A stretch of DNA of 64,000 nucleotides from Alphaproteobacteria bacterium (GCA_018222605.1 JAAEZZ010000006.1:82071-146070), one strand, 5' to 3'. Counted from the stretch's first letter, positions 8,971 to 19,165 are shown. Numbers and translations: made by a program. The notes: a model not told the origin generated them from the letters alone.

Positions 8971-9309
8971 AACCGGGTCCGTTATCACACTCCCGGCTAT
9001 GACGGTAAGACACGCGCGACCATCCACCGTGAATTCAGCCAGCCGGTTCCGTATGTGGCCAAGCCGAAAGGCGGCGATCACCTGCTGAGCTGGTTCTATC
9101 AGCTGAGTGACACCCGGTCCTATTCGGACGGGGTGCCCCAGCCGATCACATTCACCGAAATCGAGGCATGGTCGCGGCTTTCGCGGACACGCCTCAAACC
9201 TCACCACATCGAAGCACTGACGATGCTGGATGCTGCCTATCGGTCGGAGATGGCCGAGGCGATTACCTATTCAAACGAACGTTGCAGACGGGAGCAGGGC
9301 AGGAAATGA
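8935..9309 (+). CDS. Tail assembly chaperone T-domain, probably expressed as a G-T fusion by -1 frameshift
   Basis: Frame 1 open from 8908 to 9309 with protein-like sequence RQVCEGLVKHLRNRVRYHTPGYDGKTRATIHREFSQPVPYVAKPKGGDHLLSWFYQLS...; TTTTTTC at 8929-8935. Confidence 0.75.
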   Translation, partial: RQVCEGLVKHLRNRVRYHTPGYDGKTRATIHREFSQPVPYVAKPKGGDHLLSWFYQLSDTRSYSDGVPQPITFTEIEAWSRLSRTRLKPHHIEALTMLDAAYRSEMAEAITYSNERCRREQGRK

Positions 9310-11621
9310 CCGATATCGCCACGCTCGGAATTGCTGTTACCTCGGACGCCAAAGGTGCGGCGGCGGACCTGGACAAGCTTGCAGGATCCGCTGGCGCAGC
9401 CGAGGGCGCGACCGAAAGCCTTGCGGAGTCCGCAGGCCGAGCCGCCGCGGCTGAGGGAAATCTCGGCAGCAAAGCCAGTATGGCTTCCTCGGCAGTCAAT
9501 GCGAACACGACAGCGGTGAAGACGAACACAGCCGCCTTGCATGCGCAGGCCGCAGCTGCTCGATCCGTTGCTGGTCGCCAGCAGCAGATGATGTATCAGT
9601 CCAACGACATCTTCATGATGCTGGCATCCGGTCAGGCTGTGCACATGATCGCCATTCAGCAGGGCTCCCAGCTGGCGCAGGTCTATGCTGGACCGGGCGG
9701 CCTCAACAATGCGTTCAAGGACTTCACGAAGCTGATGGGCGGGGTCATCCGCACCATGATCCGGTTCGCGGGCCCAATGGCAGCTGGTGGCCTTGCCGTT
9801 GCCGGTCTCGTGGCAATCGTCCAGAGCTTGCGCCATGACACACAGGAAATGGACGATGCCTTCAAGGCGCTCGATGATACGATGGAGGACAGCGCGGACG
9901 TCCTTCAGGACACAGCCGAATATGCGCTGAAGATCGATTTGGCCCGCATCGGCCGCCAAGCAGACGAAAGCGTTGACCCGGTTCACCAGTTCGCCAATGA
10001 GCTGACCGGAGTCGCCGCTGCATTGAACGATGTGACCGTGGCTCGCTACATTAATCAGGTTGGCGACCTGATGGGCCAAATCGAGGAAGCGCGCACGCAG
10101 ATTGAGTTGATCGAAGGGCTGCGGATGCAGGAACGCGCGTCTCCGTCTGATGCCTTCTCTGCGACAGGACCACTGCAATTCTATACGAACCTGACTGCGG
10201 AACAAGAAAAGCAGTTGGCGAACGCGCGCATTCAGCTGTCTGCCCTGGAGCGCCGTTTCCAGTCCATGGGTGGGGTTTTGTCCGAGGGTGAGTCCAAGGA
10301 CATCTTTGAAGCCATGATCAGTGGAGATCTGACAACCGCTGCTGAGAAATACCGCGATGCCTTGAAAGGCACGCTCGAAGACAGCAAGGACATGACTTCC
10401 GAGCTGAACAAGCAGCAGGCTGCCCTTGATAGACTAGCCAGCCTTGCCGAAAAGCAGCGTGAGTCCACAATTAAGCAGCGTGGCGACGAAATTGAGCTGA
10501 TCAATTATCGCCGGGATCAGGAGATACAGGCGATCAATGACGCCGCTGCCGAGGCCATCAGGCTCGGAAATAATCAGGCGAATGTCGAGGAGACGCGTAA
10601 TCAAGCCATCGCGGACGCCCGCATGGCTGCAGAGCAGGCAATCGCCAATTATCGCGCCGACCAGCATGACAAAACCGTCTCGGAGCTTGAGAGAGACGTT
10701 GACCGACTCCTGAGGGACATGGAACGCACCATCTCCCAGCGTGATCGCATGGCTGCACGCGGAACCGACTTCGACCGCTCTTTCGTGACGTCCACGCCAG
10801 AGAGTGAATTGGAGTGGTGGCGGCAGGACGCCATGGGCGAGGCGCAATACATTCGAGATGAGGAGCTGAGGCTCTATCAGGGCAATCAGGAAGAGCAGCT
10901 CCGCATAAAACAGGAATACTTGAATCGGGAATCCGAGATTGAGCGCGTTGCAGCATTGGAGCGCCGCCGTATCCGTGAGGAACAATATGCGAACTCAACC
11001 GGGCTCGCCTCAAACTTTTTCGACGCGCTTGGTCAGCTGTCACAGAACTACACTGACGGTCAGTCAGATGCCGCCGAGACACTATTCGCTATCAGCAAAG
11101 GCCTGAACCTTGCGCAGGTGACGATGAACGCCTTCACGGCATATTCGACCGCATGGGCTGACCCGACGCAGACATACTTCCAGAAAGTGTTCACCAGCGT
11201 GCAGGCGATGACCAGCGTGCTGACCGCGCTGGCCAGCCTGCGCAATGTCCAGCTCAGTGGCGCCCGCGAAATGGGCGGTCCCGTCTATCAGGGCGGCACC
11301 TATCTCGTCGGGGAGCGGGGCCCGGAACTGTTCACGCCAGGATCGTCAGGTCAGATCACCTCGAATGCCAATCTGCAAAAGGCGATGGGCGACTCAGCCA
11401 ATGACAATAGTGCATCTGGAACCCTTCGTCTGATCGTGCCAGAAGGCTGGCAGGTCCAGATGGATGAGCAGGCAAGACGGCTGGTTCAGGTTGAAAGAGC
11501 CGCAGCGGACGCGCCAGAACGTGCAGCCGGGGCAGTGGCTCGTGACATAGCCCAAGGCGGCGGAACCGTCTCAGGCGTCATTGAGAGCAAGTATGGGCTT
11601 AATCGGGCGGCGGGTGCGTAA
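9306..11621 (+). CDS. Phage tail tape measure protein
   Basis: 771 aa from ATG 9306 (ATGA overlap with the preceding ORF); Ala-rich, coiled-coil, central hydrophobic segment, C-terminal YLVGERGPELFTPGSSGQI. Confidence 0.9.
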   Translation: MTDIATLGIAVTSDAKGAAADLDKLAGSAGAAEGATESLAESAGRAAAAEGNLGSKASMASSAVNANTTAVKTNTAALHAQAAAARSVAGRQQQMMYQSNDIFMMLASGQAVHMIAIQQGSQLAQVYAGPGGLNNAFKDFTKLMGGVIRTMIRFAGPMAAGGLAVAGLVAIVQSLRHDTQEMDDAFKALDDTMEDSADVLQDTAEYALKIDLARIGRQADESVDPVHQFANELTGVAAALNDVTVARYINQVGDLMGQIEEARTQIELIEGLRMQERASPSDAFSATGPLQFYTNLTAEQEKQLANARIQLSALERRFQSMGGVLSEGESKDIFEAMISGDLTTAAEKYRDALKGTLEDSKDMTSELNKQQAALDRLASLAEKQRESTIKQRGDEIELINYRRDQEIQAINDAAAEAIRLGNNQANVEETRNQAIADARMAAEQAIANYRADQHDKTVSELERDVDRLLRDMERTISQRDRMAARGTDFDRSFVTSTPESELEWWRQDAMGEAQYIRDEELRLYQGNQEEQLRIKQEYLNRESEIERVAALERRRIREEQYANSTGLASNFFDALGQLSQNYTDGQSDAAETLFAISKGLNLAQVTMNAFTAYSTAWADPTQTYFQKVFTSVQAMTSVLTALASLRNVQLSGAREMGGPVYQGGTYLVGERGPELFTPGSSGQITSNANLQKAMGDSANDNSASGTLRLIVPEGWQVQMDEQARRLVQVERAAADAPERAAGAVARDIAQGGGTVSGVIESKYGLNRAAGA

Positions 11622-12118
11622 TGGTCGACAGCTCAGCGCGCCTGCAGAAATACTATGCCTCAGCACCAGCGGGCGAGATCGCGCGGGAGGGGCTGAGCCT
11701 CTTTCACTCGGCGTTCTCCCAGACTTGGCACTTCACCAACTTTCCGGTTGAGTTCAGCGCCAATGTCCGAGGCGGAAGTGTTGACTTCCTGACGCATCCC
11801 TTCCGGTTCCGTGAGCCTGACTCCTCGACCACAGGGAAAATCGAAGTGCTGGTCGATATCTTCAATTCAGGCCCAGACTTTATTGCGGAGCTGCAGGCCG
11901 CCGCTGCGGATGCCTCCGACCGAATTGAGATGGAATATAACGTCTATCTCGAAGCTGGAGCAGGCGCTGAGCGCACAATCCTGCTGGACGTGCAGGCCGT
12001 CTCTCCCTCCCAGAGCAGCGGCAGCGCCACGATCCGTGCGGTTGGGGCCAATGTCCTGAACAGCCAGTATCCCCGCAAATACTATCGGACGAGCAAATTT
12101 CCGGGATTGCGGCGATGA
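11621..12118 (+). CDS. Phage tail protein, DUF1833-like
   Basis: 165 aa between tape measure and NlpC/P60-like gene. Confidence 0.6.
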   Translation: MVDSSARLQKYYASAPAGEIAREGLSLFHSAFSQTWHFTNFPVEFSANVRGGSVDFLTHPFRFREPDSSTTGKIEVLVDIFNSGPDFIAELQAAAADASDRIEMEYNVYLEAGAGAERTILLDVQAVSPSQSSGSATIRAVGANVLNSQYPRKYYRTSKFPGLRR

Positions 12119-12501
12119 CCGGGGATGAAGTGATCAACGCAATGCTGGCGACTTCATATGAGCGCGGAGGACGTGGCCCGGATACATGGGACTGCTGGGG
12201 CCTGGTCTGCGAGGTGAGTCGGCTCATGGATTGGCCTGTTCCATATGATCCGCTCGCGCATTCGGAAGATGTGCGCGAAATGCTGCGGATATTCCGGGAG
12301 CATGTTCTTGATGAGGACTGGAAGCTGACAGACCGGCAGGATGGCGCGGTTGCCTTCTTTGGCAAGTTCGAAGCAGCCCGACACGCGGGAATAGTCATTA
12401 ATAGCGGCGTCCTACACACCCGCGAGGACACGGGACCGCAATGGATCGCGCCGGAAGACCTTGGTGGATATAGAATTGAGTATGCTCTATGGGACAGGTA
12501 A
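12115..12501 (+). CDS. NlpC/P60-like tail peptidase (gpK-like)
   Basis: 128 aa; DTWDCWGLV Cys motif and RHAGI His motif; located before the gpJ-like gene. Confidence 0.75.
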   Translation: MTGDEVINAMLATSYERGGRGPDTWDCWGLVCEVSRLMDWPVPYDPLAHSEDVREMLRIFREHVLDEDWKLTDRQDGAVAFFGKFEAARHAGIVINSGVLHTREDTGPQWIAPEDLGGYRIEYALWDR

Positions 12502-14861
12502 CCATCCTGCACAGCCTAACAGACCCTAATGCGCGTGAGGTCATCGAATGGTCAGGCCCTTATATCGACTTTCTTGAGCAGCGGTTCCCTGACGGGTTCA
12601 GCCAACCGCACAAGACCGTGGACATGGCCACGGGCGAGGAGGTCTGGGGCGAGGATGCCTTGCAGCCTGTTGGTGAGCGGTCGCTTGCGCTTGCCTTCAG
12701 TCCCGGCGGGCTCGACCCGATCACGGCGGCCGTGATCATTGTTGCTTCGGTCGCAATCTCACTCGCGGTCACGTTCCTGCTCACACCAAAGGCGCCCAAC
12801 CAGAACGGCGAGCAAGGGGCCGCAGGAACAGCCTATAGTGTCACGGCGCAAGCAAATCAGGCGAGGCTTGGCGCACCCATCCCGGAGCAATTTGGGCAAT
12901 GGGAGCGCACGCCGGAATACGCCAGCCAGAGCTACCGACTGTTTGCCGGTGATGAAGAGATCAGATATTTTCTGCTTTGCCTTGGCGCAGGAGACCATCA
13001 GTTTGATGCGGCCAGGATTGGCGACACGCCCATTTCTGATTTGCCTGCCGGGATCGTGGAATACGAGATCTACAGGCCGGCCGACCACACTTCCACGCTT
13101 GGCGTCATAGAGGCAGACTTCGGCATCCATGAAAATGTTGAAACAAGCGGTGAAGTTGACAGCCAGGCTGTAGAACAGGGCGTCAATTATTCCGACACTT
13201 CGATTGGCAGCTGTATTTCTGGCGGGAATGCCCTGCTTTTGGATAATCAGGTCCCGACCTCACTTGCGGCGGCTGGCGCAGACCTCATCATTACGGCACC
13301 AGCAGAGATTGCCGGAACATACACGGTCGAGAGTATTGAAACCGGGTTTATCCAGATCGTTGAAACTTTCCCTGAGGCGGTCACAGGGGAAAGCATTACC
13401 TTCAGAATACAGTCTTCTGTCAGCATTACCGTCGGGCCTTTTGTCGCCAATCGATCTGGCACCACAACCCAGAAGCTTGAGCTGGACTTTGAGTTTCCAA
13501 ATGGCCTCTATAGGCTAAAGGATGACGGCAACTTTCAGGATCTGACAATCACAATCCGGGCCACTGTTCAGGAGATTGACGACAACGGCGTAGATGTCGG
13601 GTCTGCGACAAACCATAATTTTACGATCAGTGCCGCCACAAACAATCCGATCCGCAGGTCTTACATCATCAGTAAGGCAGCCGGTCGCTATAAGGTGTCA
13701 GTTCAGCGAACAGACACCGGAGAGATTAGGGCGCGGGATTCCCAGCGCACAGCATGGACCGGACTGAAAGCCTATTTGGATTACGACAACACAGCGCCCC
13801 GGTATGGCGACGTCACGCTGGTGGCCATGAAAATTACCGGCTCCCAGGGCATCTCCAACGCTTCTCAAAGCCGCATCTTCGTCAAATCCACGCGCATCAT
13901 CAACCAGCTCGGGACAAGCACGCCGGTCGCCGGGGGGAACCTGGCTGATGTCATGAGTCACATCTATGTCAATCAGGTTGGCCGGCCCGCCTCCGAGATG
14001 GACAGCACCGCCTTTTCAACATTCCGGACGGCGCAGGCGTCACGATCTGGTTTTAACGGCGTGTTCGACACCGTAGGAACCGTCTGGAGCGCGCTGGAAA
14101 CCGTTGCCTCGCTTGGTCGGGCGAGGCCCTACCCGAAGGGCATGACGCTTTCCCTCGTCACTGACGGCGTGAAAACTCGATCCTCTCTGGTCGCGCCCCA
14201 CAATACACTGAAGGGCGGCGTGACGGTCCAGTACAACTGGATCGACCCCGGCGGCAATGATGGCGTGGTAATCGAGTATTTCGACGGTGATACATATGAG
14301 CGCAAGACCACCAGCTGGCCACTTTCAGAGGATGATCTGATCAACCCCAAGCAGCAGAGGGCACTAGGGCTCACGGATGGCGACGAGGCCCTGTCCATGG
14401 CTAAATATATTTGGCGTCAGCTGGTGCAGCGCAATGTCGAGTTCAGCTGGCGTATGGAGCTGGATGGGCGGAACTTCAAACCATATGACCGGGTGGGGCT
14501 TGTCGTGCCTGACTTCAATTGGGCCCAGGCGGCCTTTGTGACAAACGTCAGCGGAAATTCCATCACTCTGGACAAGGTGGCACCATCCGGTGCGTTGTCG
14601 GTAATACTGCGGGATCAGGACGGCACAGCAAGCGATGTGCTTGCAGCCACTGGAGATGGGACAAATACGATTGTCCTGGATGATCAGCCCCCGTTCACGC
14701 TCGAATATGACGGGACACAGGTTTCCACGATCTGCGCGTTTTCCCTGACGGCCGACTTCACGGTTCAGGATGTTCTAATTCAGAAAGCGGTTCCCTCCGG
14801 CAACAGCACCTCTGTTGAGGCGGTGAATTACGACGCAACCATTTTCGACGGACTGGTGTGA
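12489..14861 (+). CDS. Phage tail tip/host specificity protein (gpJ-like)
   Basis: 790 aa; hydrophobic N-terminal segment, size and position typical of J-like proteins. Confidence 0.75.
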   Translation: MGQVTILHSLTDPNAREVIEWSGPYIDFLEQRFPDGFSQPHKTVDMATGEEVWGEDALQPVGERSLALAFSPGGLDPITAAVIIVASVAISLAVTFLLTPKAPNQNGEQGAAGTAYSVTAQANQARLGAPIPEQFGQWERTPEYASQSYRLFAGDEEIRYFLLCLGAGDHQFDAARIGDTPISDLPAGIVEYEIYRPADHTSTLGVIEADFGIHENVETSGEVDSQAVEQGVNYSDTSIGSCISGGNALLLDNQVPTSLAAAGADLIITAPAEIAGTYTVESIETGFIQIVETFPEAVTGESITFRIQSSVSITVGPFVANRSGTTTQKLELDFEFPNGLYRLKDDGNFQDLTITIRATVQEIDDNGVDVGSATNHNFTISAATNNPIRRSYIISKAAGRYKVSVQRTDTGEIRARDSQRTAWTGLKAYLDYDNTAPRYGDVTLVAMKITGSQGISNASQSRIFVKSTRIINQLGTSTPVAGGNLADVMSHIYVNQVGRPASEMDSTAFSTFRTAQASRSGFNGVFDTVGTVWSALETVASLGRARPYPKGMTLSLVTDGVKTRSSLVAPHNTLKGGVTVQYNWIDPGGNDGVVIEYFDGDTYERKTTSWPLSEDDLINPKQQRALGLTDGDEALSMAKYIWRQLVQRNVEFSWRMELDGRNFKPYDRVGLVVPDFNWAQAAFVTNVSGNSITLDKVAPSGALSVILRDQDGTASDVLAATGDGTNTIVLDDQPPFTLEYDGTQVSTICAFSLTADFTVQDVLIQKAVPSGNSTSVEAVNYDATIFDGLV

Positions 14862-14862
14862 T

Positions 14863-15336
14863 ATGGCGAACCTCTACACATGGCCAACTGCATTCCCGGC
14901 GCCGACACTTTCATCTGCGGGCGCTTCGATTGATTTCGGATATGAGAACAGCGAAATGCAGAACGGCGTTCTGAGGCAGCGCGTGACATACGAGAACCTG
15001 CCCGGACGCAGGTCCGTGGAGCTTCCACTTGATACCGTGGATGCTGCTCGCCTGATAGCGTTCCTCCGAGGCCTTCGAGGCGCAAGTTTTGACATGCCGA
15101 TCAGTCTCCCCGGAGATCCAGAGAATGCCCGCCCTACGGCATCTGTGCGCTTTATCGGCAACATGCAGTCAAAGCCCACGGATGCCCGCAATGGTCTCTA
15201 TAGCTTTGACATCTTCGTGGAGGCTCTGCCCGAGAGCCCGCCATACGATTATTTCGAGTATTACGATGTGCTGGGCGCAGACCTTGATGCTTACTGGCAG
15301 GCGCTGGAAAACTTTGTGAACAACTGGGGCATTTAG
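14863..15336 (+). CDS. Hypothetical phage distal tail protein
   Basis: 157 aa between gpJ-like and tail fibre genes. Confidence 0.55.
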   Translation: MANLYTWPTAFPAPTLSSAGASIDFGYENSEMQNGVLRQRVTYENLPGRRSVELPLDTVDAARLIAFLRGLRGASFDMPISLPGDPENARPTASVRFIGNMQSKPTDARNGLYSFDIFVEALPESPPYDYFEYYDVLGADLDAYWQALENFVNNWGI

Positions 15337-15374
15337 CCCCCGAAATTATCCCCCCCAAAGTATAGGAGAGGCCA

Positions 15375-17855
15375 ATGGCTGACCTGAGCGGATTCAATCC
15401 GACGCAGAAGATTGCGCGCGGCGAACTAAATGAGCAGGCGCGCGAAGACTGGGTAAACAACCCATCCGGAACGGTAACGACCCCTGCTGGAACCATCCTG
15501 AAAACGCTCGGGCAAGTCGTGAGTGACGCCGAGGATGCTGTCGCTGATGTACTTTCATCTGCCGGTGTTATTCGCATCGGCACATATGCGGAAATGAAGG
15601 CCCTGTCTTCTGTCGAGGCGGCAGCTCTTGGCGCATTCGGAACGACGAACCGGGGCGGCAGCGACTTTGTCTGGGATGCATCCGACCTCTCTACAGAGGT
15701 GGCAAATGACCCTGCGGGCGGGATGGTGGTCCCGCTCACAGGGGAGGATGGATCAAACGGTGCATTTCGGCGCGTAACGGGCGGCTCTACCATCTTCAAT
15801 GCAGTCTGGTTCAATGCCGTCGGAGATGATTCAACGGACAATTCTTCCGTCTACAATGACATGAAAACCTATATCGCCAGCCTTGCCGGAGGCGGCGATA
15901 TGTACTGGCCTGCCGGAACATACCAGTTCAGCGATGAACTGGTTCATGATGTGATCGGCATGGTTATTCGCGGTGATGGACTGATTTCCGACGGAAATAT
16001 CATCACTAGCGGCAAAACAATCTTCAAGCCGATGAAAACAACAGGGGCGGGCATCCGGGTAAAGGTAGACCGCTGGGGGCTTCAGGGGTTTTTCATGGGG
16101 GCTGGTGCCGCTCGCCAGGCCGCCCTTCGTATCAGCAAGGACAACTATGCCAGCGAGGGCTTGACGCGCGATGACCAGAACTACGGTATCTGGATTGAGC
16201 CCGATGATGTCGCCTCATCTGACGAGGTGGGCAACTTCTATTGTGATCGGGTCTGGGTTTCTGACCAGCCAAATGCTGGATGGGCCATAGCTGGGAAAAC
16301 ATATGTTTCGTACATGAACATGTGTGGCGGACGTAACAACGGTGACCATGGATTTGCTTGCGGGAAGGGAACATACACCGGAAGGACAAACCTTGAAAGC
16401 ACAGGCATTATTCTAGCAACAAACTGTGAAGGCTATCAGAACGATGGGCATGGAATCGCGCAGGGCCATCCGGAGGATGTCTCCGGACCTTCCGGCCTAC
16501 GTATGATTTTGAACAACTGCGATTTTTACACAAATGGACAGAATGGCGCCCGCCTTTATGAGCCATATGACAGCTACTATGTCGCAGACAATTCAAAGAT
16601 CGAATACTCTGCGTTCAACGGCAACAACTTGCGCGGCGGGGTCTATGTCGCAGGGCAAAACATCGAAATCACAAACAACCGCTATCTGGATATTTCACCA
16701 TCCTATAGGCCCGTGCAGGTTGATGGCACGCATGGAACTGGCACCCCCAGAACCACCTACGGAGTGAAGCTCTGGGGTGGCTATGTCACCAGTTCCGGGA
16801 TTTGCGATTATTTCGTGGGAACGGTGAATTCACCGAAAAACGTCCAGGTCGAAATCGATGTGCTTGTGGGCAGCTTTGCTGAGGCCGCACCACCGGATGT
16901 AATGATCCGCCGCAAGAGAAATGCGCTCCTTTGGAATTTGGACTTGACGCAGACCGGCGATGTCACGCGGACTGGGAACACGACACAGACGGGCGGCTTT
17001 ACCATTGCCGAAGGCGTGATGACCCTGAACCGCACCAACAATGTGCCGTTGATTGTGAACAGAAACGGCACGAGCGGTGATATGCTGCTGTGGCGAAAGG
17101 ATGGTGCCACAGTTGGATCTGTTTCTGAAAGCGGCGGCAATGTCGCGTATGGCACGTTCACGGGCATTCACTGGACGCAGCTGCTGGGCCAGGTGGCAAT
17201 ACCGGACATCAAACCCGGCACGATCATCTCGACCATCAATGCGATGTGTTCCTGGAAATGGGACATAACGCGAGTCTGCGTAAAGCCTGCGCGCGTGCTG
17301 GCTGTGCCGGCCGACCAGGAAGACAATGGCGCCTCTGCGGAACATGATATTGATGTTCTGACAGAAGTACAGATCGGTGATGAATTTGTAGATGCTGAAG
17401 GCTTTTTCTGGCGCGTCATACATGTAAGCGAGCCTGCGAGAACGGAAGACCATATGGCTTGGTACTCAGGCGAACTGGGTGACGGCGATATCTGGATCGA
17501 TGATGACGGCCGGGAACATCTGATCATGGAAGAGGAAAACAAGACCCTCGCCATGTCGGAGATCAGTTCGACGCCGGGCGACAAAGCCGTCTATGGCGTA
17601 TTCTTCAGCCACTCAAACGACAATGGCGAGCCGGATTTCAACGTGGCGTCGGTCGGCGAGTATTTCATACGGATCGCGGCTGGCGAAACGGTAGAGCCGG
17701 GCGACCTGATCGACAGCAATGGTGATGGCTGCGGACGTGTTCAGGCTGACGATATTATGAGATCCAGCACGGTTGCAAAGGTGACCGCTGCCATCCCGGT
17801 TGAGACGTATGAGGATGGCAGCTATCTGGTGCCGTGCACGCTTCACTGTGGCTGA
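15375..17855 (+). CDS. Phage tail fibre/tailspike, beta-helix central region with conserved C-terminal domain
   Basis: 826 aa; beta-helix-like repeats; C-terminus VASVGEYFIRIAAGETVEPGDLIDSNGDGCGRVQADDIMRSSTVAKVTA typical of tail-fibre C-terminal (G2-peptidase/chaperone-like) domains. Confidence 0.8.
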   Translation: MADLSGFNPTQKIARGELNEQAREDWVNNPSGTVTTPAGTILKTLGQVVSDAEDAVADVLSSAGVIRIGTYAEMKALSSVEAAALGAFGTTNRGGSDFVWDASDLSTEVANDPAGGMVVPLTGEDGSNGAFRRVTGGSTIFNAVWFNAVGDDSTDNSSVYNDMKTYIASLAGGGDMYWPAGTYQFSDELVHDVIGMVIRGDGLISDGNIITSGKTIFKPMKTTGAGIRVKVDRWGLQGFFMGAGAARQAALRISKDNYASEGLTRDDQNYGIWIEPDDVASSDEVGNFYCDRVWVSDQPNAGWAIAGKTYVSYMNMCGGRNNGDHGFACGKGTYTGRTNLESTGIILATNCEGYQNDGHGIAQGHPEDVSGPSGLRMILNNCDFYTNGQNGARLYEPYDSYYVADNSKIEYSAFNGNNLRGGVYVAGQNIEITNNRYLDISPSYRPVQVDGTHGTGTPRTTYGVKLWGGYVTSSGICDYFVGTVNSPKNVQVEIDVLVGSFAEAAPPDVMIRRKRNALLWNLDLTQTGDVTRTGNTTQTGGFTIAEGVMTLNRTNNVPLIVNRNGTSGDMLLWRKDGATVGSVSESGGNVAYGTFTGIHWTQLLGQVAIPDIKPGTIISTINAMCSWKWDITRVCVKPARVLAVPADQEDNGASAEHDIDVLTEVQIGDEFVDAEGFFWRVIHVSEPARTEDHMAWYSGELGDGDIWIDDDGREHLIMEEENKTLAMSEISSTPGDKAVYGVFFSHSNDNGEPDFNVASVGEYFIRIAAGETVEPGDLIDSNGDGCGRVQADDIMRSSTVAKVTAAIPVETYEDGSYLVPCTLHCG

Positions 17856-18280
17856 GGCTCAATCCAGACGCCGGGCGAAAAAGTGGGCGGTGGAGTGTGA
17901 CTCCTTCCCACCCACGTCCCTGATGGAAGGGTAACCTTTACGCCGTCAAAGACTGGCATTGACTGCAATATGTACCGCCCATCAAACCCATCAGAGCAGA
18001 CAAACTCACAGTCCTTGACCGTGATTTTTTTGGTCGCCCCGAACTTAATCGTCTCTGAAATCAAAAACCTGCCGCCGATCAGGAAGTTTTGCCGGTGAAG
18101 AACATTTCCGCGCGCAACCTTAAATCGATCATGGTTGAAAAACGCTTGCAGCGCCTCCGTATCGTCATGCACACCATCTCCGTACAGGACCGGCACCTGC
18201 TTCAGGTTGACCGGAACGGCGGCGGCAATAACGGTTGCGCCTGCGCCAAAGAAGAATGATCGTCTGTTCAGTTCCATCAT
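17843..18280 (-). CDS. Short exported pectate-lyase-fold-like protein with Tat-like signal
   Basis: 145 aa; NRRSFFFGAGATVIAAAVP then LYGDGVHDDTEALQAFF; paralogous to 18680-19165. Confidence 0.65.
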   Translation of the reverse strand: MMELNRRSFFFGAGATVIAAAVPVNLKQVPVLYGDGVHDDTEALQAFFNHDRFKVARGNVLHRQNFLIGGRFLISETIKFGATKKITVKDCEFVCSDGFDGRYILQSMPVFDGVKVTLPSGTWVGRSHTPPPTFSPGVWIEPQPQ

Positions 18281-18666
18281 GTAAGTTCCTTCTTCTGAAT
18301 ATAAAAACTGCGTGAAGAGAGGACATGAATGGCGACACGGACCCCATCTTTATAGAAAGAAACGCCGTGCGGAGATTCTGGCGGGCTGGAGACCTTGCAC
18401 TCTGTGTCGGGGTCACCGACAAAGTCCCGGTATTCGGACTCACTAACCTTTGTCAGCCATGGCTCGATCGTTATCTGCGTCTCATCAACCGGGTTCTCAA
18501 TGACTTTCTGTTTGCCCAGCTGAACATCGCGGACAAGAGTATATCCGCGCTGTTCGAGCCTTTTTAAGGTAAGCCCAAGCTCCTCATCCGTTATTGCCCC
18601 ATCCGGATATTTCCAATCAGTGACCTCTCGAAAAGCCTCTGTCAGTGCTTGAAGTGGGGTCATCAA
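18277..18666 (-). CDS. Hypothetical phage moron protein
   Basis: 129 aa; overlaps the following gene start; part of the reverse-strand operon. Confidence 0.6.
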   Translation of the reverse strand: MMTPLQALTEAFREVTDWKYPDGAITDEELGLTLKRLEQRGYTLVRDVQLGKQKVIENPVDETQITIEPWLTKVSESEYRDFVGDPDTECKVSSPPESPHGVSFYKDGVRVAIHVLSSRSFYIQKKELT

Positions 18667-18679
18667 TGAGTCTCCTGCA

Positions 18680-19165
18680 TTATCTTGCCGCGGCTGACCT
18701 CAGCGTGGCCTCCCACTCGGCATCAGTTCGGTGACGGATAGTAGCCCGCTCCGGGCCTTTCCCTTCGGGGCTGGGGGTCTGGCTCCAATAAGCGATGAGA
18801 TGTCCAGCATGGCTGCGAATACGAACGTGGCCTGAGCAAGAAAGGTGGTGTAGATAGTATTCACCCTCAAATTCTGGCGCACAGATGAACGCGCTGTTCT
18901 GTACCACGACATCAGACCCACCGCCTTCCAGCCCTTTCGACAGCAAGAACTCGCCTTGCGATACATATATCTGGTGGTGCAGCACGCCCTCATATCCACC
19001 AGCAATCCGAAAAGGCTCCCCGCTCAGAAATGCTTGTAAGGCCTCTGTGTCGTCATGCACGCCATCGGCATACAAAATCGGTGCTGGACCAGTGTAGTCT
19101 GGGATTGGCGTTGCGACCACGAACGGACCACATTCGAAGTCAAATATTTGTGGGGTCGGTTTCAT
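18680..19165 (-). CDS. Short pectate-lyase-fold-like protein, paralogue of 17843-18280
   Basis: 161 aa; ILYADGVHDDTEALQAFL; TGATG stop/start overlap with upstream methyltransferase. Confidence 0.65.
   Translation of the reverse strand: MKPTPQIFDFECGPFVVATPIPDYTGPAPILYADGVHDDTEALQAFLSGEPFRIAGGYEGVLHHQIYVSQGEFLLSKGLEGGGSDVVVQNSAFICAPEFEGEYYLHHLSCSGHVRIRSHAGHLIAYWSQTPSPEGKGPERATIRHRTDAEWEATLRSAAAR

Noticed and set aside
9267-10205. 312-aa minus ORF over the tape measure
   Set aside because: Antisense shadow ORF.
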